Below are positions 34,400-42,712 of a stretch of 64,000 nucleotides of DNA, in pieces. Source of the DNA: Rhizobium johnstonii 3841 (GTDB lineage Bacteria; Pseudomonadota; Alphaproteobacteria; Rhizobiales; Rhizobiaceae); the NCBI RefSeq assembly GCF_000009265.1, contig NC_008380.1:3725501-3789500 (forward strand), read 5' to 3'. The translations under genes and the position numbers were made by a program. How positions within the stretch are numbered: position 1 is the stretch's first letter; each line of letters starts with the position of its first letter. The notes beneath the pieces are model-generated. The model did no database searches, had not been told where the DNA came from, and worked only from the letters and a program-made list of their open reading frames with translations.

Positions 34400-35706
34400 C
34401 GACGACACTCCTGCGCGGCCGCCTGCTTTCCTTTCACCGCGCGCCGCTAAGCCTCGCCGACAGCCAAAGCTATCTTTACGAAGAGGATGGCGGCCTGCTG
34501 GTCGAAGATGGGCTGATCACGGCAATCGGCCTCTATGCGGACGTCAAGGCAAAAGCAGCGGAAGACACGGTCGAGATCGACCACCGCCCGCATCTTATCA
34601 TGCCGGGCTTCATCGACATGCACCTGCATTTTCCACAGATGCAGGTGATTGCCTCCTACGCCGCCAACCTGCTCGAATGGCTGAATACCTATACCTTTCC
34701 CGAGGAATGCCGTTTCGTCGAAAGCGCGCATGCAGACAGGATCGCCACGCATTTCTACGACGAGTTGATCCGCCACGGCACGACGACGGCGGTCGCCTAT
34801 TGCTCCGTGCACAAGACCTCGGCCGACGCCTTCTTCGCCGAGGCGATGAGGCGCAATATGCGCATGGTCGGCGGCAAGGTGATGATGGACCGCAATGCCC
34901 CGCAGGGCCTGCTCGACACACCCGAGATGGGCTATGACGAGACCCGCCAGGTGATATCGGACTGGCACGGCAAGGGCCGCAACCACGTCGCCATCACCCC
35001 GCGCTTCGCCATCACCTCGACACCGGCGCAGATGGAAGCGACATCAGCCCTTGCCCGCGAATTTCCCGACCTGCACATCCAGACGCATCTTTCGGAAAAT
35101 CACGACGAAATCAGATTTACCTGCGAGCTCTATCCCGACGCGATCGACTATACCGACATCTATGCCCGATACGGCCTGCTCGGGCGAAAAAGCCTCTTCG
35201 GCCATTGCATACACCTGTCCGAGCGCGAGGCCGACGCGATGAGCGAGGCGGGCGCCGTCGCCGTCCACTGCCCGACCTCGAACCTCTTCCTCGGCTCAGG
35301 CCTGTTTCCGCTGAAGGCACTGGCGCGGCGGGAAAAGCCGGTCCGGATCGGCGTGGCGACCGATATCGGTGGCGGTTCCAGCTATTCGATGCTGCGGACG
35401 ATGGACGAAGCCTACAAGATCCAGCAGTTGCTCGGCGAACGGCTGAATCCGCTGGAAAGCTATTACCTGATGACGCGTGGCAATGCCGAGGCCCTGTCGC
35501 TGGCGGACCGGATCGGCACGCTGGAACCCGGCACCGAGGCCGATCTCGTCGTTCTCGATGCAACGGCGACACCCGCCATGGCGCTGAAGATGGAAGTGGT
35601 GAAGACGCTGCCCGAGGAACTCTTCCTGCTGCAGACGATGGGCGACGACCGGGCGATCGCCGAGACCTATGTGGCAGGTGTTGCGTTGAAGGCGGGGCTT
35701 TGCTGA
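34396..35706 (+). CDS. guaD: Guanine deaminase
   Basis: 436-residue amidohydrolase that deaminates guanine to xanthine, the entry to purine breakdown. Signs: PGFIDMHLHFPQMQVIASY (metal-binding HxH) near residue 75, GTTTAVAYCSVHKTSADAFF near 135, MDRNAPQGLLDT, IQTHLSENHDEI near 225, LFGHCIHLSEREAD near 270 and GVATDIGGGSSYSML near 320 (metal Asp). Length is normal for GuaD. The start codon overlaps the puuD stop by 4 bases. The pair supplies substrate and later step for xanthine dehydrogenase at 25-29 kb. Confidence 0.95.
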   Translation: MTTTLLRGRLLSFHRAPLSLADSQSYLYEEDGGLLVEDGLITAIGLYADVKAKAAEDTVEIDHRPHLIMPGFIDMHLHFPQMQVIASYAANLLEWLNTYTFPEECRFVESAHADRIATHFYDELIRHGTTTAVAYCSVHKTSADAFFAEAMRRNMRMVGGKVMMDRNAPQGLLDTPEMGYDETRQVISDWHGKGRNHVAITPRFAITSTPAQMEATSALAREFPDLHIQTHLSENHDEIRFTCELYPDAIDYTDIYARYGLLGRKSLFGHCIHLSEREADAMSEAGAVAVHCPTSNLFLGSGLFPLKALARREKPVRIGVATDIGGGSSYSMLRTMDEAYKIQQLLGERLNPLESYYLMTRGNAEALSLADRIGTLEPGTEADLVVLDATATPAMALKMEVVKTLPEELFLLQTMGDDRAIAETYVAGVALKAGLC

Positions 35707-35829
35707 CACGCCCTGTTACTCTCGAATTTGGACCGTGAAAAGCAGCACGGCACGGCCAATTTCCCGTAACGTTCCCGCGAAATTCATGTTATGGCCCGAT
35801 AGTCGCATTCAGATGTGAAGGTTCAATTC

Positions 35830-36972
35830 ATGGCCGCTCCGCTCACCATCGCCGACCTGAAAAAGCTTGCACAGCGCCGTGTGCCGAAGATGTTTTTCGA
35901 CTATGCGGATTCAGGCGCCTGGACGGAATCGACCTATGCAGCCAACGAGAGCGATTTCAGCCAGATCAAGCTGCGCCAGCGAGTGATGGTCGATATGACC
36001 AACCGCACGCTGGAAACGACGATGATCGGCCAGAAAGTGTCGATGCCCGTGGCGCTGGCGCCAACCGGCCTGACCGGCATGCAGCATGCAGATGGCGAGA
36101 TGCTGGCGGCACGCGCCGCCGAGGAGTTCGGCGTTCCCTTCACGCTTTCGACGATGAGCATCTGCTCGATCGAGGACGTGGCGTCAGCGACGACGCGCCC
36201 CTTCTGGTTCCAGCTCTACGTGATGAGGGACAAGGATTTCGTCCTCAACCTCATCAACCGCGCCAAGGCGGCCGGATGCTCGGCGCTGGTGCTGACCGCT
36301 GATCTGCAGATCCTCGGCCAGCGGCACAAGGACCTGCGCAACGGCCTGTCGGCGCCGCCGAAATTCACCCCGAAACATGTCTGGCAGATGGCGACCCGGC
36401 CCTTCTGGTGCCTGGACATGCTACAGACCAAGCGCCGCACCTTCGGCAATATCGTTGGCCATGCGAAGAATGTCTCCAGTATCGCCTCGCTCTCCGCATG
36501 GACGCACGAGCAGTTCGACCCGCGGCTGTCCTGGGCGGATGTCGCCTGGATCAAGGAACAATGGGGTGGCCCGCTGATCATCAAGGGCATACTCGATCCG
36601 GAGGATGCGAGGGCGGCCGTCGACACCGGCGCCGATGCGATCGTCGTCTCCAATCATGGCGGGCGTCAGCTTGACGGCGCCCCCTCATCGATCAGCATGC
36701 TGCCGAAGATCGTCGACGCCGTCGGCGACCGTATCGAGGTCCATCTCGACGGCGGCATCCGCTCCGGCCAGGACGTGCTGAAGGCCGTGGCGCTCGGCGC
36801 CAAGGGTACCTATATCGGCCGCCCCTTCCTCTACGGCCTCGGCGCCATGGGCAAGGAAGGCGTATCGCTGGCGCTCGGCATCATCCGCAAAGAGATGGAC
36901 ATCACCATGGCGCTCTGCGGCAAACGCGACATCAACGACGTGAATTCGTCGATCATCGACGGGCGGCAGTGA
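35830..36972 (+). CDS. lldD: FMN-dependent alpha-hydroxy acid dehydrogenase, probably L-lactate dehydrogenase
   Basis: 380-residue FMN enzyme that oxidises L-lactate or a related 2-hydroxy acid to the keto acid, feeding the quinone pool. Signs: TIADLKKLAQRRVPKMFFDYADSGAWTE at the N-terminus, ALAPTGLTGMQHADGE, FTLSTMSICSIEDVA, LVLTADLQILGQRHKDLRN, IKGILDPEDAR and the catalytic His motif SNHGGRQLDGAPS near 275, then LDGGIRSGQDVLKA. The C-terminal sequence GKRDINDVNSSII is common in LldD. An in-frame GTG lies 15 bases upstream, but ATG 35830 has GAAGG before it. Gene symbol is by best fit; glycolate or mandelate oxidation cannot be excluded. Confidence 0.88.
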   Translation: MAAPLTIADLKKLAQRRVPKMFFDYADSGAWTESTYAANESDFSQIKLRQRVMVDMTNRTLETTMIGQKVSMPVALAPTGLTGMQHADGEMLAARAAEEFGVPFTLSTMSICSIEDVASATTRPFWFQLYVMRDKDFVLNLINRAKAAGCSALVLTADLQILGQRHKDLRNGLSAPPKFTPKHVWQMATRPFWCLDMLQTKRRTFGNIVGHAKNVSSIASLSAWTHEQFDPRLSWADVAWIKEQWGGPLIIKGILDPEDARAAVDTGADAIVVSNHGGRQLDGAPSSISMLPKIVDAVGDRIEVHLDGGIRSGQDVLKAVALGAKGTYIGRPFLYGLGAMGKEGVSLALGIIRKEMDITMALCGKRDINDVNSSIIDGRQ

Positions 36973-37120
36973 CCTGCCGCCAGCGACGGACGCAGCAACG
37001 GCTCCCTAAATATCTCGATACTGGACGCTGCCCTCGGTCTTTCTAACTGCGCGTTAAGACTAGGTTGTATTTTTAGCGCCGCATCTTGAAAGCACAAAAG
37101 CGGTGCTTTATGTTTTGCCT

Positions 37121-38260
37121 ATGGCTACCACAGGCAAGACAACGCATCCATCGCTGCTGCGCTACACGCTGGCGCCTGACGACTATGCCCGGCAGGCGCT
37201 GGACGACACCATTGCCGCCTATCTCAGGATGATCGAAATCCTGACCAGCCGCGTCGCCGACAAGGCGGGCGCCAATCTCGTCGTGCTGCATGACCTTGCC
37301 TATGAAACTGTCCGCGAGCAGACGGGCCTGCCGGCAAGGCTGGTCACGCTCGGCCTTCGCGATTTCGCCGCCAATCGCGGCGCGACCGCCGATCCGCCGC
37401 ATCTGCCGCTCGACGATAAGCTCTTCGCCATCAAAGGCCCCTCGGACCTGACGATCGCCACGGTGCACGGACGCGTTGCCGTGCCCTTCGATGTCGCGGG
37501 TTATTCACGGGGATGGGAGAGTATTTTTCCGGCCTACCTCGTTGCAGGCCAGGATCGCTACGAGATTCACATCGGCGTTACGCCGAATTCCGCTCGGATG
37601 GAGGAAAACATGACGAACGAAGGCATTCTCTCACGTATGGGCCGTCTGATCGCGGGCATCGCGAATGCGGCGGTCGACAAGGCGGAAGGCGTCAACAAGA
37701 TCGCCGTCATCGAACAGGCGATCCGCGAGATCGACGCAGCGGCGGATGAGGCCCGCACCGATCTCGGCAAGGCGCGCGCCGAGGAATATCGCATCCAGAG
37801 CCGCAGGGACGAAATCGTCGAAGACCTGAACGCGCTCGACCAGAAGATCCGCCTCGCTGTCTCGTCTCAGCGGGATGACCTGGCAAAGGCCGGCGTTGCC
37901 CGCCAGATCGATCTCGAATCCCAGATCGCAGCTCTGGATAAGGCGCTGGCCGATGCCAGGGAACAGCTGGACGAAGGCCAGAAAGCCTTGCAGGCCGTGC
38001 TCGCCACGCGCCGCGAGGCGGACGCTCGCCTTGCCGATTTCAAGCGCAGCATTGCCCGGCATCCCGAACAGGCCGCAACCGGTCATAGCCAGTCCGCGCC
38101 GGGCGCAGATGCTGCCCGCGCTGCCGCAGCCGTCTCGCGGCTGACCGGAGTTCCCGCTGGCGAGCATGGCCACAGTTCCGAATTGGACGAACTCGACCGA
38201 CTGCACCGCGAACAGGCAATCGAAGCCCGGCTCGCACGCTTCAAGGCGGATAACCGATAA
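37121..38260 (+). CDS. TnpB/OrfB-like N-terminal domain fused in frame to a PspA/IM30 domain
   Basis: 379 residues in one open frame. Residues 1-160 resemble by eye the N-terminal half of TnpB/OrfB proteins: a first strand LRYTLAP, a helix with ALDDTIAAYLRMIEIL, the segment LHDLAYETVREQTGLPARLV, then DLTIATVHGRVAVPF and YLVAGQDRYEIHIGV. In TnpB this part binds guide RNA and is followed by the RuvC nuclease, which is absent here. Residues 164-379 are a normal PspA/IM30 coiled-coil protein (MGRLIAGIANAAVDKAEG, EQAIREIDAAADEAR, IAALDKALADAREQLDEG) that binds and protects membranes. A strong ribosome site lies directly before the PspA start at 37610, so PspA alone may also be made. YqiJ and flotillin genes follow. 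Confidence 0.8.
   Translation: MATTGKTTHPSLLRYTLAPDDYARQALDDTIAAYLRMIEILTSRVADKAGANLVVLHDLAYETVREQTGLPARLVTLGLRDFAANRGATADPPHLPLDDKLFAIKGPSDLTIATVHGRVAVPFDVAGYSRGWESIFPAYLVAGQDRYEIHIGVTPNSARMEENMTNEGILSRMGRLIAGIANAAVDKAEGVNKIAVIEQAIREIDAAADEARTDLGKARAEEYRIQSRRDEIVEDLNALDQKIRLAVSSQRDDLAKAGVARQIDLESQIAALDKALADAREQLDEGQKALQAVLATRREADARLADFKRSIARHPEQAATGHSQSAPGADAARAAAAVSRLTGVPAGEHGHSSELDELDRLHREQAIEARLARFKADNR
37600..37612 (+). promoter_or_regulatory. Internal ribosome binding site and start codon for PspA alone
   Basis: GGAGG at 37600-37604, five spacer bases and ATG 37610, in frame with the long gene. The ATG starts TNEGILSRMGRLI, the usual beginning of PspA proteins, and gives a 216-residue product of normal PspA length. 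The upstream start at 37121 has no comparable site. PspA may therefore be translated mainly from here. Confidence 0.7.
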
Positions 38261-38264
38261 CGCG

Positions 38265-38912
38265 ATGGCACTCCTTTTCTCCCCTGAATGTGCGCCCTTT
38301 GCCATCGCCGCAGCGATCCTTGTCGGCCTGACCGCGATCGAGATGCTCGCGATGGTCATGGGTTTTTCGATGACGGAATTTCTGGGAAAGCCGGAGGTTC
38401 ATGGCCATGACGGCATCCTGGCTTACCTTTCCTGGCTCAATCTCGGCGGTGTTCCCCTGCTGATTCTCATGATGCTGACGCTCGGCTTCTTCGCGATGAC
38501 GGGCTTTGCGTTGCAAGCCGTCGCCAACGCCTTCTGGGCGCCGCTGCCAAGCTTGATAGCCGTCATACCTTCCGCGCTCGCAACCATCCCCATGGTCAGG
38601 GCATCGAGCAGAACCGTGGCGCGGATCGTACCGCACGACGAAACCTATGCGGTCGATCTCGACGCCTTGCTCGGCCGGACAGCCGAGGTCTCGATCGGCC
38701 CGCTCGATCAGGGACTGCCGGGCCGCGTCCGCGTCAAGGATCAGCATGGAAACTGGCATGTGCTTCGAGCCCGAGCCGCCAAGGGCGAAGGTCCGCTCGC
38801 GATCGGCGCTTCGGTTCTTCTCGTCGATCACAAGGCAAATGTGTTTATCGCCATTCCCGCGCCGGTCGACCCCACCGATGCGGACAATCAATCTTTGAGG
38901 GAGCAGCAATGA
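38265..38912 (+). CDS. yqiJ: YqiJ-like inner membrane protein with OB-fold domain
   Basis: 215 residues. Three hydrophobic helices (APFAIAAAILVGLTAIEML, GVPLLILMMLTLGFFAMTGFA, PLPSLIAVIPSALATIPMV) are followed by a C-terminal soluble NfeD/OB-like domain (LLGRTAEVSIGPLDQGLPGRVRV, IGASVLLVDHKANVFIAI). It matches the E. coli YqiJ/DUF1449 family, whose gene normally precedes a flotillin (yqiK), just as here. The gene starts 4 bases after the PspA stop and overlaps flotillin by 4 bases. Together these form a membrane microdomain or stress operon. Confidence 0.85.
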   Translation: MALLFSPECAPFAIAAAILVGLTAIEMLAMVMGFSMTEFLGKPEVHGHDGILAYLSWLNLGGVPLLILMMLTLGFFAMTGFALQAVANAFWAPLPSLIAVIPSALATIPMVRASSRTVARIVPHDETYAVDLDALLGRTAEVSIGPLDQGLPGRVRVKDQHGNWHVLRARAAKGEGPLAIGASVLLVDHKANVFIAIPAPVDPTDADNQSLREQQ

Positions 38913-40612
38913 TGTACGACGTTATTCTACCAGCCGGCATTGGGATTGTTCTGATCTTCGGCATCGGTTTTGTCCTCGCCTCTCTTTACACGCGCTCCAG
39001 CCGCGATGAGGCCTATGTGCGCACCGGTCTCGGCGGCCAGAAGGTCGTGCTCGACGGCGGTTCGGTCGTCCTGCCGATCTTCCATTCGACTGCCCGGGTT
39101 AACCTGAAGACACTGCGGCTCGAGGTTCGCCGCGGCGAAGGCGATGCACTGATCACCAAGGACCGCATGCGCGTCGATATCGGCGCCGAATTCTATGTGC
39201 GCGTGAAACCCGATGCCTCCTCGATTGCACTTGCAGCTCAGACACTCGGTAACCGCACCAACGACGCCGAGGCTCTCCGCATCCTGATCGAGGCGAAATT
39301 CGTCGACGGCCTTCGCTCGGTGGCCGCGACGATGAACCTCGATGCTTTGCAGGAACAGCGCATGGATTTCGTCAAGGCCGTGCAGGAAGCTGTCGGCGCC
39401 GACCTCCAGTCGAACGGCCTCGAACTCGAATCCGTGTCGCTGACACGCCTCGACCAGACCGATATCAAGCATTTCAACGCCAACAACTTCTTCGATGCGC
39501 AGGGTCTTGCGGCATTGACCCGCATCACCGAGGGACGCAAGAAGGAGCGAAACGAGATCGTTCGCGACACCGAAGTCGCCATCGCCCAGAAGGATCTCGA
39601 GGCCCGCCAGCAATCGCTGACCATCGAGCGGACCAAGCGGGAAGCCGAACTCAGCCAGGAACGGGACATCGCCAACAAATCCGCGGCGACACGCGCCGAA
39701 ACCGCGCAGCAGGAGCAGGCCGCAAAACGCGCCGAGGAGGAAGCCCGCATCGCTTCCGAACAGGCGATCGCCGAACGCGAGGCATCTGCCAAACAGGCCC
39801 GCGAAAGCGCCAACATCGACGCCGCCCGCGCCGTCCAGCAACGCGAAACCGAAGCCAAGCGTGACCTCCAGATCGTGGCACAGGAAAGCGCCATCGCCGT
39901 TGCCAACAAGAGCCGTGAAGAATCCGAGGCGAAGGCGGCTGCGGAAACGGCCCGCGCGCTGGCAATAGCGGCAGAAGAAAAGGTGGGCACCGCCAAGGCG
40001 ATCGAGATTGCCGAACGCGAAAAGCAGATTGCCGTCATCGACGCACGCAAGAAGGCCGAGACGGAAGCGACTGCTGTCACCGTCGGCGCCGAGGCCGAAA
40101 AACAGGCGGCAAGCGACCAGGCCGAGGCCATCAAGACGCTCGCCACCGCCGAGGCGGATGCGGCGATCATCAAGGCCAAGGGCATTCTCGAAACCGGCAA
40201 GGCCGCGGCCGAGAGCGAGGCATTGCTCAACGACGCTCGCAACAAGTTGAGCTCTGCTATCATCGAGTTCGAGATCACCCGCGAACGGATCCGCATCATT
40301 CCGCAGGCGCTCGCCGAGGCGGTCAAGCCGATCGAGAAGATCTCCGATATCAGGATATTCGACACCGGCGGCATGCTCGGCCGCGGAAACGGTGCGGCCG
40401 GCGGAAATGGCATCGGGCTCGGCGAAGGACTGGCCGGCCAGCTCCTCTCCTACCAGGCGAACAAACCGATCCTCGACAAATTGCTGAAGGAAGCCGGCTT
40501 CGAGGGCGACGATGCCATCTCATCCCTTCTTGGAAATCTCGATGGCGCAAAACCGGCAAGACCTGCAACGCCCGCTGCAGCCCCGGCAAAGCCGGCACCA
40601 AAGAAGGACTGA
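38909..40612 (+). CDS. yqiK: Flotillin family protein (YqiK)
   Basis: 567 residues. An N-terminal membrane segment (VILPAGIGIVLIFGIGFVLASLY) is followed by an SPFH/band-7 domain (residues about 40-220: VVLPIFHSTARVNLKTLRLEV, RVDIGAEFYVRVKPD, LESVSLTRLDQTDI) and a long Ala/Glu-rich coiled coil (about 220-470) with many EAKA, AEEK and AEAEK-type repeats. The C-terminus is Gly-rich and then Ala/Pro/Lys-rich (AAPAKPAPKKD). Flotillins organise detergent-resistant membrane domains. The start overlaps yqiJ by 4 bases. A mosaic element follows 24 bases after the stop and probably ends the transcript. Confidence 0.93.
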   Translation: MMYDVILPAGIGIVLIFGIGFVLASLYTRSSRDEAYVRTGLGGQKVVLDGGSVVLPIFHSTARVNLKTLRLEVRRGEGDALITKDRMRVDIGAEFYVRVKPDASSIALAAQTLGNRTNDAEALRILIEAKFVDGLRSVAATMNLDALQEQRMDFVKAVQEAVGADLQSNGLELESVSLTRLDQTDIKHFNANNFFDAQGLAALTRITEGRKKERNEIVRDTEVAIAQKDLEARQQSLTIERTKREAELSQERDIANKSAATRAETAQQEQAAKRAEEEARIASEQAIAEREASAKQARESANIDAARAVQQRETEAKRDLQIVAQESAIAVANKSREESEAKAAAETARALAIAAEEKVGTAKAIEIAEREKQIAVIDARKKAETEATAVTVGAEAEKQAASDQAEAIKTLATAEADAAIIKAKGILETGKAAAESEALLNDARNKLSSAIIEFEITRERIRIIPQALAEAVKPIEKISDIRIFDTGGMLGRGNGAAGGNGIGLGEGLAGQLLSYQANKPILDKLLKEAGFEGDDAISSLLGNLDGAKPARPATPAAAPAKPAPKKD

Positions 40613-40636
40613 TCGCCGCGCAAGCGGGTCTGGACC

Positions 40637-40750
40637 AGAACAGGATGACTTTAGGCCGGTTCGGCCTAAAATCTGAATCCTGTTCTAAATTAAATAGTTA
40701 GAGCATGATGTCGCCTGAAAACTGCTCACATTTTTCGGCATCATGCTCTA
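40637..40750. repeat. Mosaic palindromic element, second type (orientation Y-X)
   Basis: Module Y (arms AGAACAGGAT and ATCCTGTTCT around TTTAGGCCGGTTCGGCCTAAA) at 40637-40686 and module X (TTAGAGCATGATGTCG...CGGCATCATGCTCTA) at 40698-40750. It is the same module pair as 2662-2777 in reversed order. The minus-strand reading TAG of its right end supplies the stop codon of the metallophosphoesterase gene (40748-40750). Confidence 0.78.
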
Positions 40751-41488
40751 TCTCACCCAACCCGTTGCCAGCGCGCCTGCCCAGTCGGCACGGCCCCTTT
40801 CGGCGGCCAGTGCCGACATCGCCATATGGTCATAGGCGACGGTTCGGAACTGCCATGTCCATCCACCCGCCGCCTTTTCCAGAATGGCATAACTCGCCAG
40901 CGGATGGCCGGCTTCCACCTTGTGATAATAAGGCAGTTCGTCGTCATAGGCCGGGCAGCCAACGCTGCCTGGATTGACGATCAGGCGACCGTCGGAGAGG
41001 CGCACAGCGCGGGGGATGTGGCTGTGGCCACAGAGGATCAGCGGCAGGTCGATGCCTTCGGCCAGCGCCTCGATCGCTTCGATCGGTTTCAGGAAGACGA
41101 CACCCTCCGGCGAGACCGATTCCAGCCAGTAGCGATTGTCGTCCTTCGGCGTCGCGTGGCAGAGATAGACCTCTTCGCGATAGATGTTATCGAACGGCAG
41201 GTTTCGGATCCAACCAAGATGAGACGACGACAATTGACCGTAGGCGGCCGCATCCGAAGCATGCATTGCCGCCGGATCCTGCTCGATCAGATAGCGGTCG
41301 TGATTGCCACGGACCGACGTCAGGCTAAGCGGCATCAGCAAGTCTGCCGTCTTGCCGGCCTCGAGCGGGCCGCTGAAGAAATCGCCGAGATTGACGATCT
41401 CATTGACCTCCTGCGCACGAATATCCGCAAGCACCGCCTCGAGCGCCAGATGGTTGCCGTGAATGTCGGCAATTGCCGCAAACCGCAT
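40748..41488 (-). CDS. Metallophosphoesterase, YfcE/MJ0936-like
   Basis: 246 residues. The calcineurin-like phosphoesterase motifs are clear: IADIHGNHLALEAVL (metal DxH), LGDFFSGPLEA, VRGNHDRYLIEQ and CGHSHIPRAVRL. Such proteins hydrolyse phosphodiester or nucleotide substrates; some are cyclic-nucleotide or UDP-diacylglucosamine-type enzymes. It is the last gene of the ureide operon, only 3 bases after uraH, so co-expression is expected, but its link to urate metabolism is unknown. Its stop codon is provided by the adjoining mosaic element, so the natural C-terminus may have been altered by insertion. Confidence 0.86.
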   Translation of the reverse strand: MRFAAIADIHGNHLALEAVLADIRAQEVNEIVNLGDFFSGPLEAGKTADLLMPLSLTSVRGNHDRYLIEQDPAAMHASDAAAYGQLSSSHLGWIRNLPFDNIYREEVYLCHATPKDDNRYWLESVSPEGVVFLKPIEAIEALAEGIDLPLILCGHSHIPRAVRLSDGRLIVNPGSVGCPAYDDELPYYHKVEAGHPLASYAILEKAAGGWTWQFRTVAYDHMAMSALAAERGRADWAGALATGWVR

Positions 41489-41491
41489 TTT

Positions 41492-41848
41492 TTAACTCCC
41501 TCGGTAAGTGGAATAGCCATAGGGCGAAATCAGCAGCGGCACATGGTAATGCGCCGTGACGTCGGCAATACCGAAGCGGATCGGCACGAGATCGAGGAAG
41601 GCGGGATGCGGCAACGGCGTGCCGCTGGCCCTCAGATAATCGCCGGCGTGGAAGACCAGTTCATAGGTGCCGGCCCGAAAATTTTCGCCGATGAGGATGG
41701 GGCCGCCGTCAACCCGGCCGTCGGAATTGGTCTCCACCGTCTTCAGATGCCTGCGAATCTCGCCGTCAAGCTGGAAAAGATCGATCCTCAAGCCTTCGGC
41801 CGGCTTGCCGAGAGCGGTGTCGAGAACATGTGTGGTCAGTCCGGTCAT
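41492..41848 (-). CDS. uraH: 5-hydroxyisourate hydrolase (transthyretin-like)
   Basis: 118 residues. HIUase hydrolyses 5-hydroxyisourate to OHCU, the second step after urate oxidation. Signs: LTTHVLDTALGKPAEGLRIDLF near the N-terminus with the catalytic His, and the C-terminal signature YSTYRGS that ends every member of this family. The NSDGRVDGGPIL loop and FHAGDYLRASG also fit. Its start overlaps the stop of allA by 4 bases, and the metallophosphoesterase follows. It works on the product of PuuD. Confidence 0.96.
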   Translation of the reverse strand: MTGLTTHVLDTALGKPAEGLRIDLFQLDGEIRRHLKTVETNSDGRVDGGPILIGENFRAGTYELVFHAGDYLRASGTPLPHPAFLDLVPIRFGIADVTAHYHVPLLISPYGYSTYRGS

Positions 41849-42366
41849 GGGCCTGGCTCTTTGATGATATAAGGGGTTTCGAAGAAGTATTCTTCCAGAT
41901 TATTGCCCGGCCCGTCACGATCGACGACCAGGAAATCTGAGGCTTGGCCGAGCGCCATCAGCGGATGATGCCAGACGTTGCGGCGATAGTTCACGCCCTG
42001 GTCGCCGCGCGCCAGAAACACCTGCGGCCTGCCCGGGCGGCCGTTATCATCCTCGGAGACGACGACGAGAAAAGGACGGCCCGAGACCGGCGAAAAACTC
42101 TGACTGCCGAACGGATGGCGCTCCATCATGGTGACTTCATAGGGGAAGTTGCGCGGCTGGCCGCGAAAGAGGTTGATGATGACGCGCGCACCCTCGCCCG
42201 TCGCCTCGGTGGCGGCGAGCGCATGGAAACGCTCCGTCGTGCCGCCATTGATGAGCCGCATCGAGGCGGGATCGGCTTCGATCACCTCGCCGAAGGGAGC
42301 AAAGGCGGATCTCGTAAGCGGACGGATGTCGAGATGTGGGGGCAATCGCTCACTCACCTTCGGCAT
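41845..42366 (-). CDS. allA: Ureidoglycolate lyase
   Basis: 173 residues. AllA cleaves ureidoglycolate to glyoxylate and urea, the last step of the ureide branch. Signs: LDIRPLTRSAFAPFGEVIEAD, RVIINLFRGQPRNFPYEVTMMERHPFGSQSF (catalytic region), ARGDQGVNYRRNVWHHPLMAL with the His pair, and FLVVDRDGPGNNLEEYFF at the end. ATG 42366 overlaps the preceding HepT-like gene by 17 bases; a GTG at 42357 is a close alternative and no ribosome site decides. The overlap with uraH indicates one transcript. Confidence 0.93.
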   Translation of the reverse strand: MPKVSERLPPHLDIRPLTRSAFAPFGEVIEADPASMRLINGGTTERFHALAATEATGEGARVIINLFRGQPRNFPYEVTMMERHPFGSQSFSPVSGRPFLVVVSEDDNGRPGRPQVFLARGDQGVNYRRNVWHHPLMALGQASDFLVVDRDGPGNNLEEYFFETPYIIKEPGP

Positions 42367-42712
42367 GCCAGTGACGGATGGCATCGATCGCGGAAAGAAG
42401 CTCCGGCAGCGTGCGATACGTCGCCTCCCAGATGTCGGAAGGATCGAGGTCGAAGACGCCGTCGAGGATACGGTTGCCCGTGCCGCAGATTTTCGTCCAC
42501 GGCAGATCGGGATGCTCGGTCGCAAATTCCGGATGAGTCACCAGCAAGCGGGATGCCGCGGCACCGATGGTGAAGTGGCAAAAGGTGACCGCCTTGAAAG
42601 TGAGCTTGTCCCCGGCGAACGCCGCCCCATCCATTCCGCCGACGAAAGACAGCGCTTCGGATGCCGCCTCATACATCTCATTGAGATAGTCGATCGCGCG
42701 CCGCTCGTTCAT
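42350..42712 (-). CDS. HepT/DUF86-like protein with altered catalytic motif
   Basis: 120 residues. The fold matches the four-helix HepT family (DUF86), known as RNase toxins: MNERRAIDYLNEMYEAASEAL at the start, KAVTFCHFTIGAAASRLL in the middle, and LPWTKICGTGNRIL plus IWEATYRTLPELLSAIDAI at the end. In active members this region reads RN-x-x-IH-x-Y; here it reads GNRILDGV, so the Arg, His and Tyr are all lost. No nucleotidyltransferase (MntA) antitoxin partner is adjacent. It overlaps uraD by 4 bases and allA by 17, so it is a fixed part of the ureide operon. Confidence 0.8.
   Translation of the reverse strand: MNERRAIDYLNEMYEAASEALSFVGGMDGAAFAGDKLTFKAVTFCHFTIGAAASRLLVTHPEFATEHPDLPWTKICGTGNRILDGVFDLDPSDIWEATYRTLPELLSAIDAIRHWHAEGE

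Noticed and set aside
39238..40413. 391-codon minus-strand frame rich in Ser and Ala opposite flotillin
   Set aside because: It mirrors the Ala/Glu coiled-coil repeats of flotillin and shows no independent motif.
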